A stretch of 64,000 nt of DNA from Burkholderiales bacterium (lineage in GTDB: Bacteria; Pseudomonadota; Gammaproteobacteria; Burkholderiales; Burkholderiaceae_C): positions 1 through 64,000 of the forward strand of contig JAJUGJ010000008.1 of the NCBI GenBank assembly GCA_029268225.1, written 5' to 3'. Position 1 is the stretch's first letter, and the number at the start of each line of letters is the position of its first letter. Positions 53,317-62,639 of the stretch are shown piece by piece. Made by a program: the position numbers and the translations under genes. The notes under the pieces were generated by a model, which was not told the DNA's origin, ran no database searches, and was given only the letters and a program-made list of their open reading frames with translations.

Positions 53317-54462
53317 ATGCCCAATACACCTCGTCAATCGACTCCCCTCGTTCTGGGCGCCACCTTGGCGTCCCTGCTGCTGGTTTCCGGCTGCTCGACC
53401 ATCAACGACGCCCTGGGTGGCGACAAGGTGGACTACCGCACCAGCGGTGCGAAAACCGTGCGCCTTGATGTCCCCCCCGATCTCAGCCAGCTGCCGGGTC
53501 AGGTTCGCTACAGCCAGCTTTCCTCTTCGTCCATCAGTGCCAGCAGCCTGAACCGCGCAGAAGCCGCCGCCAGCTCGCAAGCCAGCGTGGCCGTCGCCAA
53601 CAAGGGCGGCGTGAAGCTGGAGCGACAGGGGCAAAGCCGCTGGCTGGTGGTCGATCAGCCAGCTGACAAGGTGTGGAATCAGGTCAGCAAATTCTGGGAA
53701 GACAACGGTTTCAGCCTGTCCGTCAACCAGCCCGAAGTCGGCGTGATGGAAACCACCTGGGCCGAGAACCGCGCCAAGGTTCCCAAAGATGGCCTGATTC
53801 GCGAGACCCTGGGCCGTGTCTTCGACATGCTCTACGACACCGGTGAGCGTGACATGTACCGCACCCGCATCGAACGCACCGCCAATGGCACAGAGGTCTA
53901 CATCAGTCATCGCGGCATGAGCGAAGAGTATGAAGACAGCAAGAAGGAGCGCACCACCTGGCGCGCTCGGCCAAGCGATCCCGGTCTTGAAGCGGAAATG
54001 CTGTCTCGCCTGATGCTCGTCCTGGGCAGCACGCAAGAGGAAGCTGATGCACTCAAACGTGAATCGACACAAGCGCCTGCGCCCACGGTGGCAGCAGCCA
54101 ACCTTGCCCAACTCAATGCACAGGGCAACGGCCTGACGGTGGCCGCCGACGCAGACACCACCTGGCGTCGCGTGGGGCTTGCCCTTGATCGCAGCGGCTT
54201 TACGGTCGAGAACCGTGATCGTCGTCAAGGCAGCTTTGAGGTACGCCTGTCGGCCAACGACCCTTCTGCTGCCAAGCCGGGTTTCTTCTCACGCCTGTTT
54301 GGGGCTGGGGACACGAGCGAAGGCAGCCTGAGCCGCTATCAGGTGATGGTGCAAGGTCAGGGCAACAGCAGCATCGTGAGCGTTCTGGATGAGCAAGGCA
54401 AACCTGCCACCAGCGCAACGGCCAAACGTATTGCCAAGCAGCTGCAGACCGAGCTCAACTGA
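53317..54462 (+). CDS. bamC: Outer membrane assembly lipoprotein BamC (NlpB/DapX)
   Basis: 381 residues. A lipoprotein signal peptide with lipobox VSGC (Cys26), then a disordered N-terminal stretch with VDYRTSGAKTVRLDVPPDLSQLP (the BamD-binding segment), and two helix-grip domains (WLVVDQPADKVWNQVSKFWEDNGF near residue 108 and TTWRRVGLALDRSGFTVENRDR near 285). It is part of the BAM complex that inserts outer-membrane proteins. It follows dapA as in many proteobacteria and is closed by a terminator. Confidence 0.93.
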   Translation: MPNTPRQSTPLVLGATLASLLLVSGCSTINDALGGDKVDYRTSGAKTVRLDVPPDLSQLPGQVRYSQLSSSSISASSLNRAEAAASSQASVAVANKGGVKLERQGQSRWLVVDQPADKVWNQVSKFWEDNGFSLSVNQPEVGVMETTWAENRAKVPKDGLIRETLGRVFDMLYDTGERDMYRTRIERTANGTEVYISHRGMSEEYEDSKKERTTWRARPSDPGLEAEMLSRLMLVLGSTQEEADALKRESTQAPAPTVAAANLAQLNAQGNGLTVAADADTTWRRVGLALDRSGFTVENRDRRQGSFEVRLSANDPSAAKPGFFSRLFGAGDTSEGSLSRYQVMVQGQGNSSIVSVLDEQGKPATSATAKRIAKQLQTELN

Positions 54463-54502
54463 ATCATGCTCACCGGGTCGCTCACGGCGACCCTCAAAAA
54501 AG

Positions 54503-54537
54503 CAAACCCGGACGGCAGTTGGCCTCCGGGTTTTTTT
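54503..54537 (+). terminator. Terminator of dapA-bamC
   Basis: AAACCCGGA pairs with TCCGGGTTT across a 12-base loop, followed by a further T-run. 40 bp after the bamC stop. Confidence 0.9.
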
Positions 54538-54583
54538 CATGGCGGGCATGAACAGCACGCCATTTCGAGAAGTACTGACGAAA

Positions 54584-54609
54584 AAAAACCGCTCCGAAGA
54601 GCGGTTTTT
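54584..54609. terminator. Terminator of the small lipoprotein gene
   Basis: CCGCTC-CGAA-GAGCGG with A-run on one side and T-run on the other, so functional on both strands. It lies 18 bp after the minus-strand lipoprotein stop, between two converging genes. Confidence 0.9.
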
Positions 54610-54626
54610 CTGCGGCTGAACTAAGA

Positions 54627-54851
54627 TTAGTTCGAAGCAGCGGAAGCAACTTCGGAAGCAGCTTCAACAGCAGCCGAAGCGCCTTCGGAAGCAGCGGAAG
54701 CGACTTCGGAAGCGGCTTCAACAGCGGGAGCAACTTCGGAAGCGACTTCGGAAGCAGCGGAAGCGGCTTCAACAGCGGCTTCTTCCTTCTTACCACAAGC
54801 GGCCAGGGCAACGGCAGCGATCAGCGAAGCCAGCAGGAGCGACTTTTTCAT
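54627..54851 (-). CDS. Small Ala/Ser/Glu-rich repeat lipoprotein
   Basis: 74 residues. MKKSLLLASLIAAVALAACG is a lipoprotein signal (lipobox ALAAC, Cys19) followed by KKEE, then about 50 residues built from repeats of EAASEVASAAS type. The mature part should be a single amphipathic, Lpp-like helix. Ribosome site GAGGATAAAAGC. Such Ala-rich lipoproteins are frequent and unnamed in Comamonadaceae; function is unknown. The DNA repeats (about 30 bp, GCTTCAACAGC and GCTTCCGAAG types) could expand or contract in frame. Confidence 0.8.
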   Translation of the reverse strand: MKKSLLLASLIAAVALAACGKKEEAAVEAASAASEVASEVAPAVEAASEVASAASEGASAAVEAASEVASAASN

Positions 54852-54967
54852 GCTTTTATCCTCAATGGAGTGTCAATAAAACCGGTGATATTGGAAATAT
54901 GTGCGACGCCACACATTGGCTTCGCTCAGTATTCAGCTGTGAATTATACGGCGGATCAGGCTAACCC

Positions 54968-55519
54968 TTATAGCCCCAGCGTGGTTGGTGGCAAAGCATC
55001 GTGTGATCGTTGCGAAATTACATCAACTTCCGACAACCAATCGCCGATGACAGCCGGGTCTCGCGTCCACAGGCCCCTGCCTACCAGGGGTTCCATGACG
55101 CGCAAAGCCAATTTCTCATGCAACACCAGCAGGGTGGGTACCGATGACGCCAGATCCTCAGGAGCCTGGCGACACAACACCCGATGCGACCAGACTTTGC
55201 GCCACTGGACCCATCGCGGATGACTGTGCGCGAAGCCATCGAAGTTGGCAGCCAAAACCTGACAATGAATCTCCCGGGCCGACCCTAGAACCCATTGCTG
55301 GAACGCCTCGACCACCTCCCGATGGCCGAGAGGCCAGTGTGTGAAATCACGGTCGCTGAGGGTGATGCATCCTGGCTCGGCAGCTGCCATCGCCATGGCC
55401 GCACTGACGCGATCGGCAAAATCACGCCAACTGCCAATTCGGCCAGACAGCTCTGATGCGGGGTGGAGCTCGGCACTGGCCGCACGCCCCTCGGTCGGCT
55501 TCGGGATATTTCCGCTCAT
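54968..55519 (-). CDS. Hypothetical protein upstream-coupled to the ribosomal hydroxylase gene
   Basis: 183 residues, soluble, no signal peptide. It contains CITLSDRDFTHWPLGHREVVEAFQQW, ANFDGFAHSHPRWVQWRKVWSHRV and CRQAPEDLASSVPTLLVLHE. The pattern suggests an alpha/beta fold of the phospholipase-D-like or RES-like size range, but I do not recognise a family. It follows the RoxA-type gene on the same strand with a 27-bp gap, so the two form an operon. No clear ribosome site decides the start. Confidence 0.75.
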   Translation of the reverse strand: MSGNIPKPTEGRAASAELHPASELSGRIGSWRDFADRVSAAMAMAAAEPGCITLSDRDFTHWPLGHREVVEAFQQWVLGSAREIHCQVLAANFDGFAHSHPRWVQWRKVWSHRVLCRQAPEDLASSVPTLLVLHEKLALRVMEPLVGRGLWTRDPAVIGDWLSEVDVISQRSHDALPPTTLGL

Positions 55520-55546
55520 GCCTCGGATCTTTGCACGCTCAAGACG

Positions 55547-56782
55547 TCAAGCCAAGGGGTGCAACCACCCATCTTCCGCCCACTGGTTCAACAACTCGCG
55601 CACCGCCTCGCTGACCTTCGCCACCGATGCAGCCGGCAGGAAGCGCTGATCGGCCAGTTCGCGCAAATGCCGCGCATCCTTGCCGCCCGCGCGCCATGAT
55701 TCACCGTTGGCAAACACGCGCTGCCCGTCGTACATCATGCGGGTACGCGGGTCCAACTTCACGCCCACCCCGTCAGGCAGGGGCTCTCCGGGCTGGAACC
55801 ACACCCGCGGTTTGGGCTCCGTCAGGATCTCACCCAACGCCGACTGCAGGCCGGCTTCATCCTTGATCAGGCGTGCCACGGCATCGGCGGTGAACTTCTG
55901 CAAGGCCTCAGGGATCAGGCCCGGGTTCTTCGTCGCCGTTTGCTTCGGGTCTTGGTACAGGCGCGCCTTGTCGACCGTGTCCATGGCCTCCATCCAGCGA
56001 ATCAGCACCTCGCGCCCCAGATCGGTGGACTCCGGCACGCGGAAACCGATCGAACAGGTCATGCACTCACCTTGGGCAATGCCATCGTGCGCCCAGCGAG
56101 GCGGCAGGTACAGCATGTCGCCGGGCTCCAGCACGTGCTCTTCCTCGGGTACAAAATGGGTCAGGATCTTGAGCGGCACGTCGTCCTGCAGGCGAGCATC
56201 CTTCAGTGGCCCGATGCGCCAACGGCGCTGTCCGTGCACCTGCAGCAGGAACACGTCGTAAGAGTCGTAATGCGGGCCCACGCCGCCGCCATCGGTGGCA
56301 TAGGAGATCATCAGGTCATCCAGACGCGCATCGGGCACAAAACGGAACTGCTGCAGCAATTCGTAGGCAGCGGGCACGTGCAGGTCCAGCCCTTGCACCA
56401 ACAAGGTCCAACCGGGCTGCTCCACCGGAGGCAGGCTGCGTCGGCTCAGGGGGCCGTGGGTCAACTGCCATTGCCCCGGCACAGCGCTTGTCTTGCTGCG
56501 AGCCTTCTTTTGCACCGCAGAACCTGTGGCGTGTTCACGTACGATCAGGCGCGATTCGACGTCGTCCTGCCCCGCCAAGGCAAACAGCTTGGCGCGCTCG
56601 ATGGGACTGCGCACACCGGGTATCGCCTGGCGGATCAGCAAAGGCTTCTTCTGCCAGTACTTCCGCATGAAGGTCTCGGGCGACATGCCGCCCAGCAAAG
56701 GCGTGATTTGGTCGATGGGCAGTGGGCCGGCCGGTGCGGCCGACGGGGCCGCCACAGATGCAGAGGTTTTGGTCGATTTCAT
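55547..56782 (-). CDS. JmjC-cupin oxygenase, 50S protein uL16 arginine 3-hydroxylase type (RoxA/YcfD)
   Basis: 411 residues from the ATG at 56782 (MKSTKTSASV), close to the family's 370-410. GMSPETFMRKYWQKKPLLI is the YcfD N-terminal block. The Fe(II) facial triad is H171 and D173 (VGPHYDSYDVF) plus H232 (YLPPRWAHDG), and R-x-W nearby. The C-terminal winged helix contributes to dimerisation. This 2-oxoglutarate/Fe(II) enzyme hydroxylates ribosomal protein L16 in other bacteria. Divergent from slyD. Confidence 0.9.
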   Translation of the reverse strand: MKSTKTSASVAAPSAAPAGPLPIDQITPLLGGMSPETFMRKYWQKKPLLIRQAIPGVRSPIERAKLFALAGQDDVESRLIVREHATGSAVQKKARSKTSAVPGQWQLTHGPLSRRSLPPVEQPGWTLLVQGLDLHVPAAYELLQQFRFVPDARLDDLMISYATDGGGVGPHYDSYDVFLLQVHGQRRWRIGPLKDARLQDDVPLKILTHFVPEEEHVLEPGDMLYLPPRWAHDGIAQGECMTCSIGFRVPESTDLGREVLIRWMEAMDTVDKARLYQDPKQTATKNPGLIPEALQKFTADAVARLIKDEAGLQSALGEILTEPKPRVWFQPGEPLPDGVGVKLDPRTRMMYDGQRVFANGESWRAGGKDARHLRELADQRFLPAASVAKVSEAVRELLNQWAEDGWLHPLA

Positions 56783-56919
56783 GCCCGCATTGTGGCGCCA
56801 TCTGTACCTATTGAGGATGATTCCGCTCAACGAAAACAACCCTGCTTGGCAGGCGCCCCCACAGGGCTGACGCACAAGCCGATTGCACGCCCCCCGCTAC
56901 CTCGTGAGATGATCGCGGC

Positions 56920-57441
56920 ATGATCATTACCTCACCCTGTGTCGTGAGCCTGGTGTGGCGTCTGGAAGATGCCCAAGGCAACTTGGTAGACGAGCTCAAC
57001 GAGCCGATGGAATTCCTGTTGGGCGGCGAAGACCTGCTCCCCAAGGTTGAAGAGACGCTGTTGGGCCAGAGCGTGGGCTTTGAGGCCCACCTGCATCTGG
57101 AGCCTGAGCACGCGTTCGGCGACTATGACGCCGACCTGGTGTTCTTCGAAGAGCGCGATATTTTCCCGCCCGAAGTCGCCGAAGGCATGCAGTTCGAAGG
57201 CCCGCCCGAAGGCTCGAAAACGCCGGACCTGAACCCCGACGCCATCTACACCGTCACCGAGGTGTACGACAGCCACGTGGTGCTCGACGGCAACCACCCC
57301 TTGGCCGGCTTGGCCGTGCGCATCAGCCTGAAAGTTCTGGACGTGCGCCCCGCAACCGAAGAGGAAATCGAGCAGGGCTCGGTGTCAGAGGCCCTGCTGG
57401 GTTTCACACCCTCTGCCCCGCCGGGCGAAACACTGCACTGA
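56920..57441 (+). CDS. slyD: FKBP-type prolyl isomerase SlyD-like
   Basis: 173 residues. A split FKBP domain (VSLVWRLEDAQGNLVDELNEPMEFLLGG; VGFEAHLHLEPEHAFGDYDADLVF) with the insert-in-flap chaperone domain between about residues 70 and 130. The C-terminus is short and lacks the His/Cys metal tail of enteric SlyD. It assists protein folding in the cytoplasm. A terminator follows 20 bp after the stop. Confidence 0.9.
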   Translation: MIITSPCVVSLVWRLEDAQGNLVDELNEPMEFLLGGEDLLPKVEETLLGQSVGFEAHLHLEPEHAFGDYDADLVFFEERDIFPPEVAEGMQFEGPPEGSKTPDLNPDAIYTVTEVYDSHVVLDGNHPLAGLAVRISLKVLDVRPATEEEIEQGSVSEALLGFTPSAPPGETLH

Positions 57442-57461
57442 CCCTCATTCCCCTGCTTGTC

Positions 57462-57484
57462 TGGCCGCCTCGTGCGGCCATTTT
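57462..57484 (+). terminator. Terminator after slyD
   Basis: TGGCCGC-CTCGT-GCGGCCA followed by TTTTC. Confidence 0.85.
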
Positions 57485-57528
57485 CTTGCGCGCTGTGCTG
57501 GGCACGCGCGCGGGCAGATGCCAGCCGG

Positions 57529-57978
57529 TCAGCCTCGGCCGGTTGAGCCGAAACCACCCTCCCCTCGCTCGCTGGCATCGAAGCTCTCCACCTGGCGGAA
57601 CTGGGCTTGAACGACGGGCACGATGACGAGCTGAGCAATGCGCTCCAAAGGCTGGATGGTGAAGGCCTCACTGCCTCGGTTCCAGCAACTCACCATCAGC
57701 GGCCCCTGGTAGTCCGAGTCGATCAAGCCGACCAGGTTGCCCAGCACGATGCCATGCTTGTGGCCCAGGCCTGAGCGCGGCAGGATCATCGCCGCCAGAC
57801 CGGGGTCGCCCAGGTGCATGGCCAGACCGGTGGGAATCAGCTGCGCCTGGCCGGGCTCCAGCACCACTGGCGCGTCCACACAGGCGCGCAGATCCAGGCC
57901 GGCGCTGCCGGGGGTGGCGTAGGCGGGCAAGGCGTCCGCCACGCGGGCGTCAAGGATGCGGATGTCAACGGTGGTCAT
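57529..57978 (-). CDS. dut: dUTP diphosphatase
   Basis: 149 residues, the trimeric dUTPase length. Motifs in order: GSAGLDLRA (1), [15 protein letters not shown] (2), [13 protein letters not shown] (3, catalytic Asp), [10 protein letters not shown] (4) and the C-terminal P-loop-like [12 protein letters not shown] (5). It removes dUTP and makes dUMP for thymidylate synthesis. The start overlaps the coaBC stop (ATGA), a common pairing. Confidence 0.97.
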   Translation of the reverse strand: MTTVDIRILDARVADALPAYATPGSAGLDLRACVDAPVVLEPGQAQLIPTGLAMHLGDPGLAAMILPRSGLGHKHGIVLGNLVGLIDSDYQGPLMVSCWNRGSEAFTIQPLERIAQLVIVPVVQAQFRQVESFDASERGEGGFGSTGRG

Positions 57979-59207
57979 GGGTTCACAGCTTGAAGTCGTT
58001 GGGCGATGTCTTGCATCAAGGCCCGGGCCAGGGTGAGTTTGTCGGCGCGGCCGCCGTCCGGGGGTAAAGCGCGATCGGAGGTCGCGTCGATCAGCAGCAG
58101 CGCGTTGTCGTCCCGGCCGAAGGTGGCCGGTCCGAGGTTGCCCACGATCAGCGGGATGCGCTTGCGCAGCATCTTGGCGCGGGCATGCTCCAGCAGACGC
58201 TCGCTTTCGGCGGCAAAGCCCACGCAGTAAGGTGCGTCGCTCAGGCCTGCCACGGCGGCGAGGATGTCGGGGTTCTCGGTGAGCTCGAAGGTCGGCACGT
58301 CCTTGCCGCCCTCCTTCTTGATCTTGTGCTCGGCTGAATTGGCCGGACGCCAGTCGGCCACCGCGGCGGTGGCGATGAAAACGTCATGCTGCGGCGCCTG
58401 GGGCACCACGGCATCGAACATCTGCTGCGCCGTCATCACATTCTGGCGACGCACGCCACGCGGGGTAGGCTGGTGCACCGGGCCGGCCACCAGGGTGACC
58501 TCGGCGCCGGCTTCTCGCGCAGCCCGCGCGATGGCAAAGCCCATCTTGCCGCTGGAGTGGTTGGTGATGCCGCGCACCGGGTCGATGGGCTCGAAGGTCG
58601 GGCCGGCCGTGATCAGCAGGCGCTTACCCGCCAGCACCTTGGGCTGAAAGAAGGCGATCAGATCTTCCAGCAACTCGGCGGGCTCGAGCATGCGGCCGTC
58701 ACCCACTTCGCCACAGGCCTGGTCACCACAGCCGGGGCCCAGGATGACGGCGCCATCGACCTGCAGTTGCGCGACATTGCGTTGCGTGGCCGGGTGGGAC
58801 CACATCTCGCGGTTCATGGCGGGCGCCACCAACAGGGGGCAACGCTCGCGAGGGCGGGCGAGGCAGGTCAGGCTGAGGAGTTCGTCGGCACGGCCTTGAA
58901 CGAGGCGGGCGATGAAATCGGCACTGGCCGGGGCCAGCACGATGGCGTCGGCCTCTCGCCCCAGGTTGATATGCGCCATGTTGTTGGGCTCGCGCGCATC
59001 CCACTGGCTGGTCACGACCGGACGGCCCGACAAGGCCTGCATGGTCACCGGCGTGATGAAGGATGCAGCCGCTTCGGTCATGACCACCTGTACGGTGGCC
59101 CCTGCCTTGGTGAGCAGGCGCACGAATTCGGCCGATTTGTAGCAGGCGATGCCGCCTGTCAGGCCCAGCACGATGTGCTTGCCTTGAAGATCTGCGCATT
59201 TTGACAT
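57975..59207 (-). CDS. coaBC: Bifunctional phosphopantothenoylcysteine decarboxylase/synthetase
   Basis: 410 residues. CoaC flavoprotein domain: [15 protein letters not shown] at the start, [21 protein letters not shown], and the PAMNREMW motif. CoaB domain from about residue 190: [39 protein letters not shown] and EKIKKEGG-type [10 protein letters not shown]. It makes 4'-phosphopantetheine for coenzyme A. Operon with dut. Confidence 0.97.
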   Translation of the reverse strand: MSKCADLQGKHIVLGLTGGIACYKSAEFVRLLTKAGATVQVVMTEAAASFITPVTMQALSGRPVVTSQWDAREPNNMAHINLGREADAIVLAPASADFIARLVQGRADELLSLTCLARPRERCPLLVAPAMNREMWSHPATQRNVAQLQVDGAVILGPGCGDQACGEVGDGRMLEPAELLEDLIAFFQPKVLAGKRLLITAGPTFEPIDPVRGITNHSSGKMGFAIARAAREAGAEVTLVAGPVHQPTPRGVRRQNVMTAQQMFDAVVPQAPQHDVFIATAAVADWRPANSAEHKIKKEGGKDVPTFELTENPDILAAVAGLSDAPYCVGFAAESERLLEHARAKMLRKRIPLIVGNLGPATFGRDDNALLLIDATSDRALPPDGGRADKLTLARALMQDIAQRLQAVNP

Positions 59208-59364
59208 GGGCCGGACTCTATCAGGCTTGAATCGATCCGAGCGACATCCACTACCGGACGCCTGTCCTTCCTCAAGCTAACATCCAGGGGCGTCGAAATA
59301 CTTGGACGTGGGGCACGAGGACGCTGACCTCAGCAGCTACGCCAACATCAGGAGCGTCAAAGTC

Positions 59365-61371
59365 ATGCGATTGTTGTCCATCTGGTCCGCAGGGATCGCC
59401 ATTTTCCTGGGAGGTTGCGCCGCTACCACTCCCCTACCCGCCGACATGTCTAGCGGACCGGACGACGTCCTGATCGCTCGAATCCAGCGTGGAGAGATAC
59501 CCCTGTTTCCGGCATATTCCGAGACTGACGGCGCGCCACACCGATCAATGGTATGCGACTGGGTTCATCAGGGCAGGCGGGACGTCGTGGCCGCGTGGCT
59601 GGATCAGAACCACCACGCGGGTAGAGATAACATCGTTCAAAAGGTACCTTTGCTGGCCTGTGTTTCCAGCGAGGCTGATTACCAGCACTATAAGCGTATG
59701 GGCGCAACCAATGCAGCCTATGGGGGGAAGCAATGGGACCACGATGGGGCCCCTTGGTGGATCACCACGTCTCTGCACGATGCCATCTCGAATGCGAATG
59801 TAGAGGCCGTTGCGGCCCACCTGGCCGACCGCGTTGACATCGAAGGCCTCCCGCGTTACCGCACGACAGCGCGCCGACCTTTGGAGCATGCACTGGAGAT
59901 CAGGCACTTTCTAATGCAGCGAGGCGGCCAATCACGGGCGGGACTTTGGCCTGCGGCAGGCTTCAACCCGATGGGTGAGTATGTTCGCCTGGATCCAAAC
60001 ATGCTGAAGCGCATGGATCGGATTCTGCGGATCTTGATGGAAAGCGGCGCCCACACCACCGAGTCGGCTGCCGCAAGCGGCTACAAGGTCTCTGTGCAGC
60101 AGTATTACCGGTCAGAACCAGAGTTCGCACGACTGCTGAGCCAGGGAGATCGTGTTCATCAACTCCACAACAACTGCCTCTATGCCGATGACTTGGCCTC
60201 CTGCCAACAACTTGTGGCGATCACCGACCCTCTCTCGAAAAAGGGACGCGATGCAAGCAAGCAGCTGGCCTCGCTAGAGGCGGAGCAAGACCTTTGGTCA
60301 AAGAGGCTGGCCCGCCAAGCCTGCAGCTTGGTCGAGACCGACTGGGTCTACCTGAGTTCAGCCTGCCGTAACCGCCTCGCGGACGGGAAAGGCCAAGCTC
60401 AGTCGCGCAATGGCAAAGCTGTGTTCAATGGCACCTTCCGAGCAGGGACTTTTGTCGAGGGCCGCTATAGCAGAGAAGGCAAACCGCTCTACGAGGGCCC
60501 CTTCCTCAACGGAAAGGCCGAGGGCGTGGGCATCTGCTGGAGCCAAGGTCAGCCAGAAGAATGCCGCATGGTCCAGTGGAAGCGCGTCGATGCCTTGCAG
60601 CAGCAGCGCGATGAGCAGGCTCGCCAGCGCGAACAGGCAGAGCGCGACAGGCGCGAGCAAGAGGAAGCGCAAGAGCGCGGGCGCCGCATCGCCGCTGAAG
60701 ATGCCCGCCGAGCCCGGGACAGGGCTGCTCAGGAGGCCAGTGATGAGCGTCGGCAACAGCGCGCCATGAGCACCGCCTTGGGGAATCGCAGCAGTGAGAG
60801 CGGCCTGGAGTCGACGCTGCATTTCAACGAGCGCATGGAACAGATCCGCCGGCAAGGCATGGCTGACATTGAACGGGCACGCACCCAGCAACAACAATCC
60901 GAAGCCCGGAAGACCACACGAGATCGAAATTCACAGCCACCAGGCCAAGTCAATACGAGCCGCCAAGCGTCTGCCCGCACGACCTCCCCTGCGAGCACTG
61001 CCACGGCTGCTCCTCGCTCAACTGCAACACCGCTGCCCGCTGCTACACGGCCACCGACCACGGCGTCCGCGGAAGACGATGGATGCCTCACAAGTGTGGG
61101 TTGGTGCGCCGGTTCCGGGCAACTGCTCGAAACGGCTAGCACTTACACGGTCCGTGTCACCAACAACTGCCCGCACCGGCTCTACACCAAGATTTGCATG
61201 GAGATGAAAGACGGTCGACAAAGCTGCGAGAGCCATGGCCACACCAGTCAACAACAAGCCAGTGCCAGCTACAACCGAACGGACGCAAGCGGTCGATTCA
61301 CGGTCCGCTCGGTCGGCTCGGTTCAATCCGGCAAAGACTGGGTTTGCTCCGCCAAAGTAAGTGGCTGGTAA
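59365..61371 (+). CDS. Large composite lipoprotein of unknown function
   Basis: 668 residues from the ATG at 59365 (AGGAGCGTCAAAGTC upstream). The lipobox is FLGGC (Cys18). Residues 40-250 resemble irregular ankyrin-like helical repeats (SLHDAISNANVEAVAAHLADRVD, RILRILMESGAHTTESA). About 330-400 has a MORN-like pair (KAVFNGTFRAGTFVEGRYSREG and YEGPFLNGKAEG). 410-540 is a highly charged coiled coil (QQRDEQARQREQAERDRREQ). A Thr/Ala/Pro linker follows, and then a C-terminal cysteine-containing beta domain (TNNCPHRLYTKICMEMKDG). Codon use looks less GC-biased than in its neighbours, suggesting transfer. I recognise no whole-protein family. Confidence 0.8.
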   Translation: MRLLSIWSAGIAIFLGGCAATTPLPADMSSGPDDVLIARIQRGEIPLFPAYSETDGAPHRSMVCDWVHQGRRDVVAAWLDQNHHAGRDNIVQKVPLLACVSSEADYQHYKRMGATNAAYGGKQWDHDGAPWWITTSLHDAISNANVEAVAAHLADRVDIEGLPRYRTTARRPLEHALEIRHFLMQRGGQSRAGLWPAAGFNPMGEYVRLDPNMLKRMDRILRILMESGAHTTESAAASGYKVSVQQYYRSEPEFARLLSQGDRVHQLHNNCLYADDLASCQQLVAITDPLSKKGRDASKQLASLEAEQDLWSKRLARQACSLVETDWVYLSSACRNRLADGKGQAQSRNGKAVFNGTFRAGTFVEGRYSREGKPLYEGPFLNGKAEGVGICWSQGQPEECRMVQWKRVDALQQQRDEQARQREQAERDRREQEEAQERGRRIAAEDARRARDRAAQEASDERRQQRAMSTALGNRSSESGLESTLHFNERMEQIRRQGMADIERARTQQQQSEARKTTRDRNSQPPGQVNTSRQASARTTSPASTATAAPRSTATPLPAATRPPTTASAEDDGCLTSVGWCAGSGQLLETASTYTVRVTNNCPHRLYTKICMEMKDGRQSCESHGHTSQQQASASYNRTDASGRFTVRSVGSVQSGKDWVCSAKVSGW

Positions 61372-61416
61372 CGCCCGACGGAGCCCGGGTGGGCCGTTAG
61401 GCCAGTGACACGGACG

Positions 61417-62463
61417 TCAGCGAGGGCTCACAGCCCCCAGTTGGCTTCGGTAGGCACTGGGCGACATACCGGTCCAGCGCTTGAACGCGAAGGTGAATGC
61501 CCGGCGATCGGAAAAGCCCAGCTCATCACTGATGGACTCCATGCTGATGGCACGGCGGCGCAGCATCACTTGAGCGCGATTGCACTTGGCCTCAGACTGG
61601 ATGTCCACGTATTTGACGCCTTCGGTTTGCAAGCGGCGCTGCAGCGTGCGAGGGTGCAGGCCCAGGGCATTGGCTGTGGCCTCCAGCCCCTCACGCAGCA
61701 ACTCCGGGCGACGCTCCAGCGCCCAGCGGACCTCATCGACAATGCGGCGCTCGCCCCCTTCCTGGCTCAAGCGACGCTCAATGCGTTGACGCGCCTGGCT
61801 CAGTGCTTCGGGCACAGGGGCATTCAAGGGCATGTCCAGCCAGCGGCGGTCCATCACCAGGGCATCAGCCCCTTCGTTGAAGAAGACCGGCACGCCGAAA
61901 TGGTCGGCAAAGCGCTGCTGATGAGCCGGCGCGGGCATGGCCATGCGCACGGACAGCAACCAGTGCGAGCCACGCGTGGCACGCTTGATCAACTGATTGA
62001 CGGCGGCCAGCACGACCTCGCGCACATGGCACATCTCCCGCGGATCAATGTCCGGGACGTCCATCACGACACGCAGGTGGGCCTCGGCGCCGAACTCATC
62101 CAGTCGCAACGACATCCAGGGCACCAGCAGTTCACGGGCCCAGCCAGCAAGTTCCAGCAACTCGCGGATGCTGGAGCTGGAGCTCACGAACGCATCGAAC
62201 TCGGCGTAGTGCTCAAACATGAAGTTCTCGCCCAACGCGAACGGAAAGTGATGTCCACGGGCGCGCTCGACGCACAGCGTGAAAGCTTTGAAGAGGTTGA
62301 TTGGAGACACCCGCAACTGGGCGTGTGGGTCATGCTGACTGATCCCCAGTTCGCGCAAAACCGGGTCGATCGTGAAGCCGCACACGGAGGCGGCTTGGCG
62401 CCAGCTTCCCAGAGACGGAACGGGCACGGACGATGTGGACAAGGAGCGTTGCATAGTGGGCAT
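61417..62463 (-). CDS. AraC-family transcriptional regulator (arabinose-binding-like N-terminus)
   Basis: 348 residues from the ATG at 62463 (an ATG at 62454 is equally possible; neither has a strong ribosome site). The N-terminal domain is of the AraC_binding_2/Arabinose_bd kind used by OruR/ArgR-like regulators. The C-terminal double helix-turn-helix is LHPRTLQRRLQTEGVKY and ISDELGFSDRRAFTFAFKRWTGMSPSAYR. It shares architecture and wording with the next gene to the right, so the two are paralogues. Targets unknown. Confidence 0.92.
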   Translation of the reverse strand: MPTMQRSLSTSSVPVPSLGSWRQAASVCGFTIDPVLRELGISQHDPHAQLRVSPINLFKAFTLCVERARGHHFPFALGENFMFEHYAEFDAFVSSSSSIRELLELAGWARELLVPWMSLRLDEFGAEAHLRVVMDVPDIDPREMCHVREVVLAAVNQLIKRATRGSHWLLSVRMAMPAPAHQQRFADHFGVPVFFNEGADALVMDRRWLDMPLNAPVPEALSQARQRIERRLSQEGGERRIVDEVRWALERRPELLREGLEATANALGLHPRTLQRRLQTEGVKYVDIQSEAKCNRAQVMLRRRAISMESISDELGFSDRRAFTFAFKRWTGMSPSAYRSQLGAVSPR

Positions 62464-62639
62464 CAAAACAGGCGCATTTCAAGACTGCTGAGTCGCGTCT
62501 GGACAGCTCAAATCTATGCCGTCGCCCAGGGGTGCACAAGGAAGGGCCACCCTCGATAAGGATCATTTCACGCCACAGGCACCCATGTGGTTGTCGTGAA
62601 AACCCGCACGATACCCCTGCATTTAGGGGGCTTACCGCG

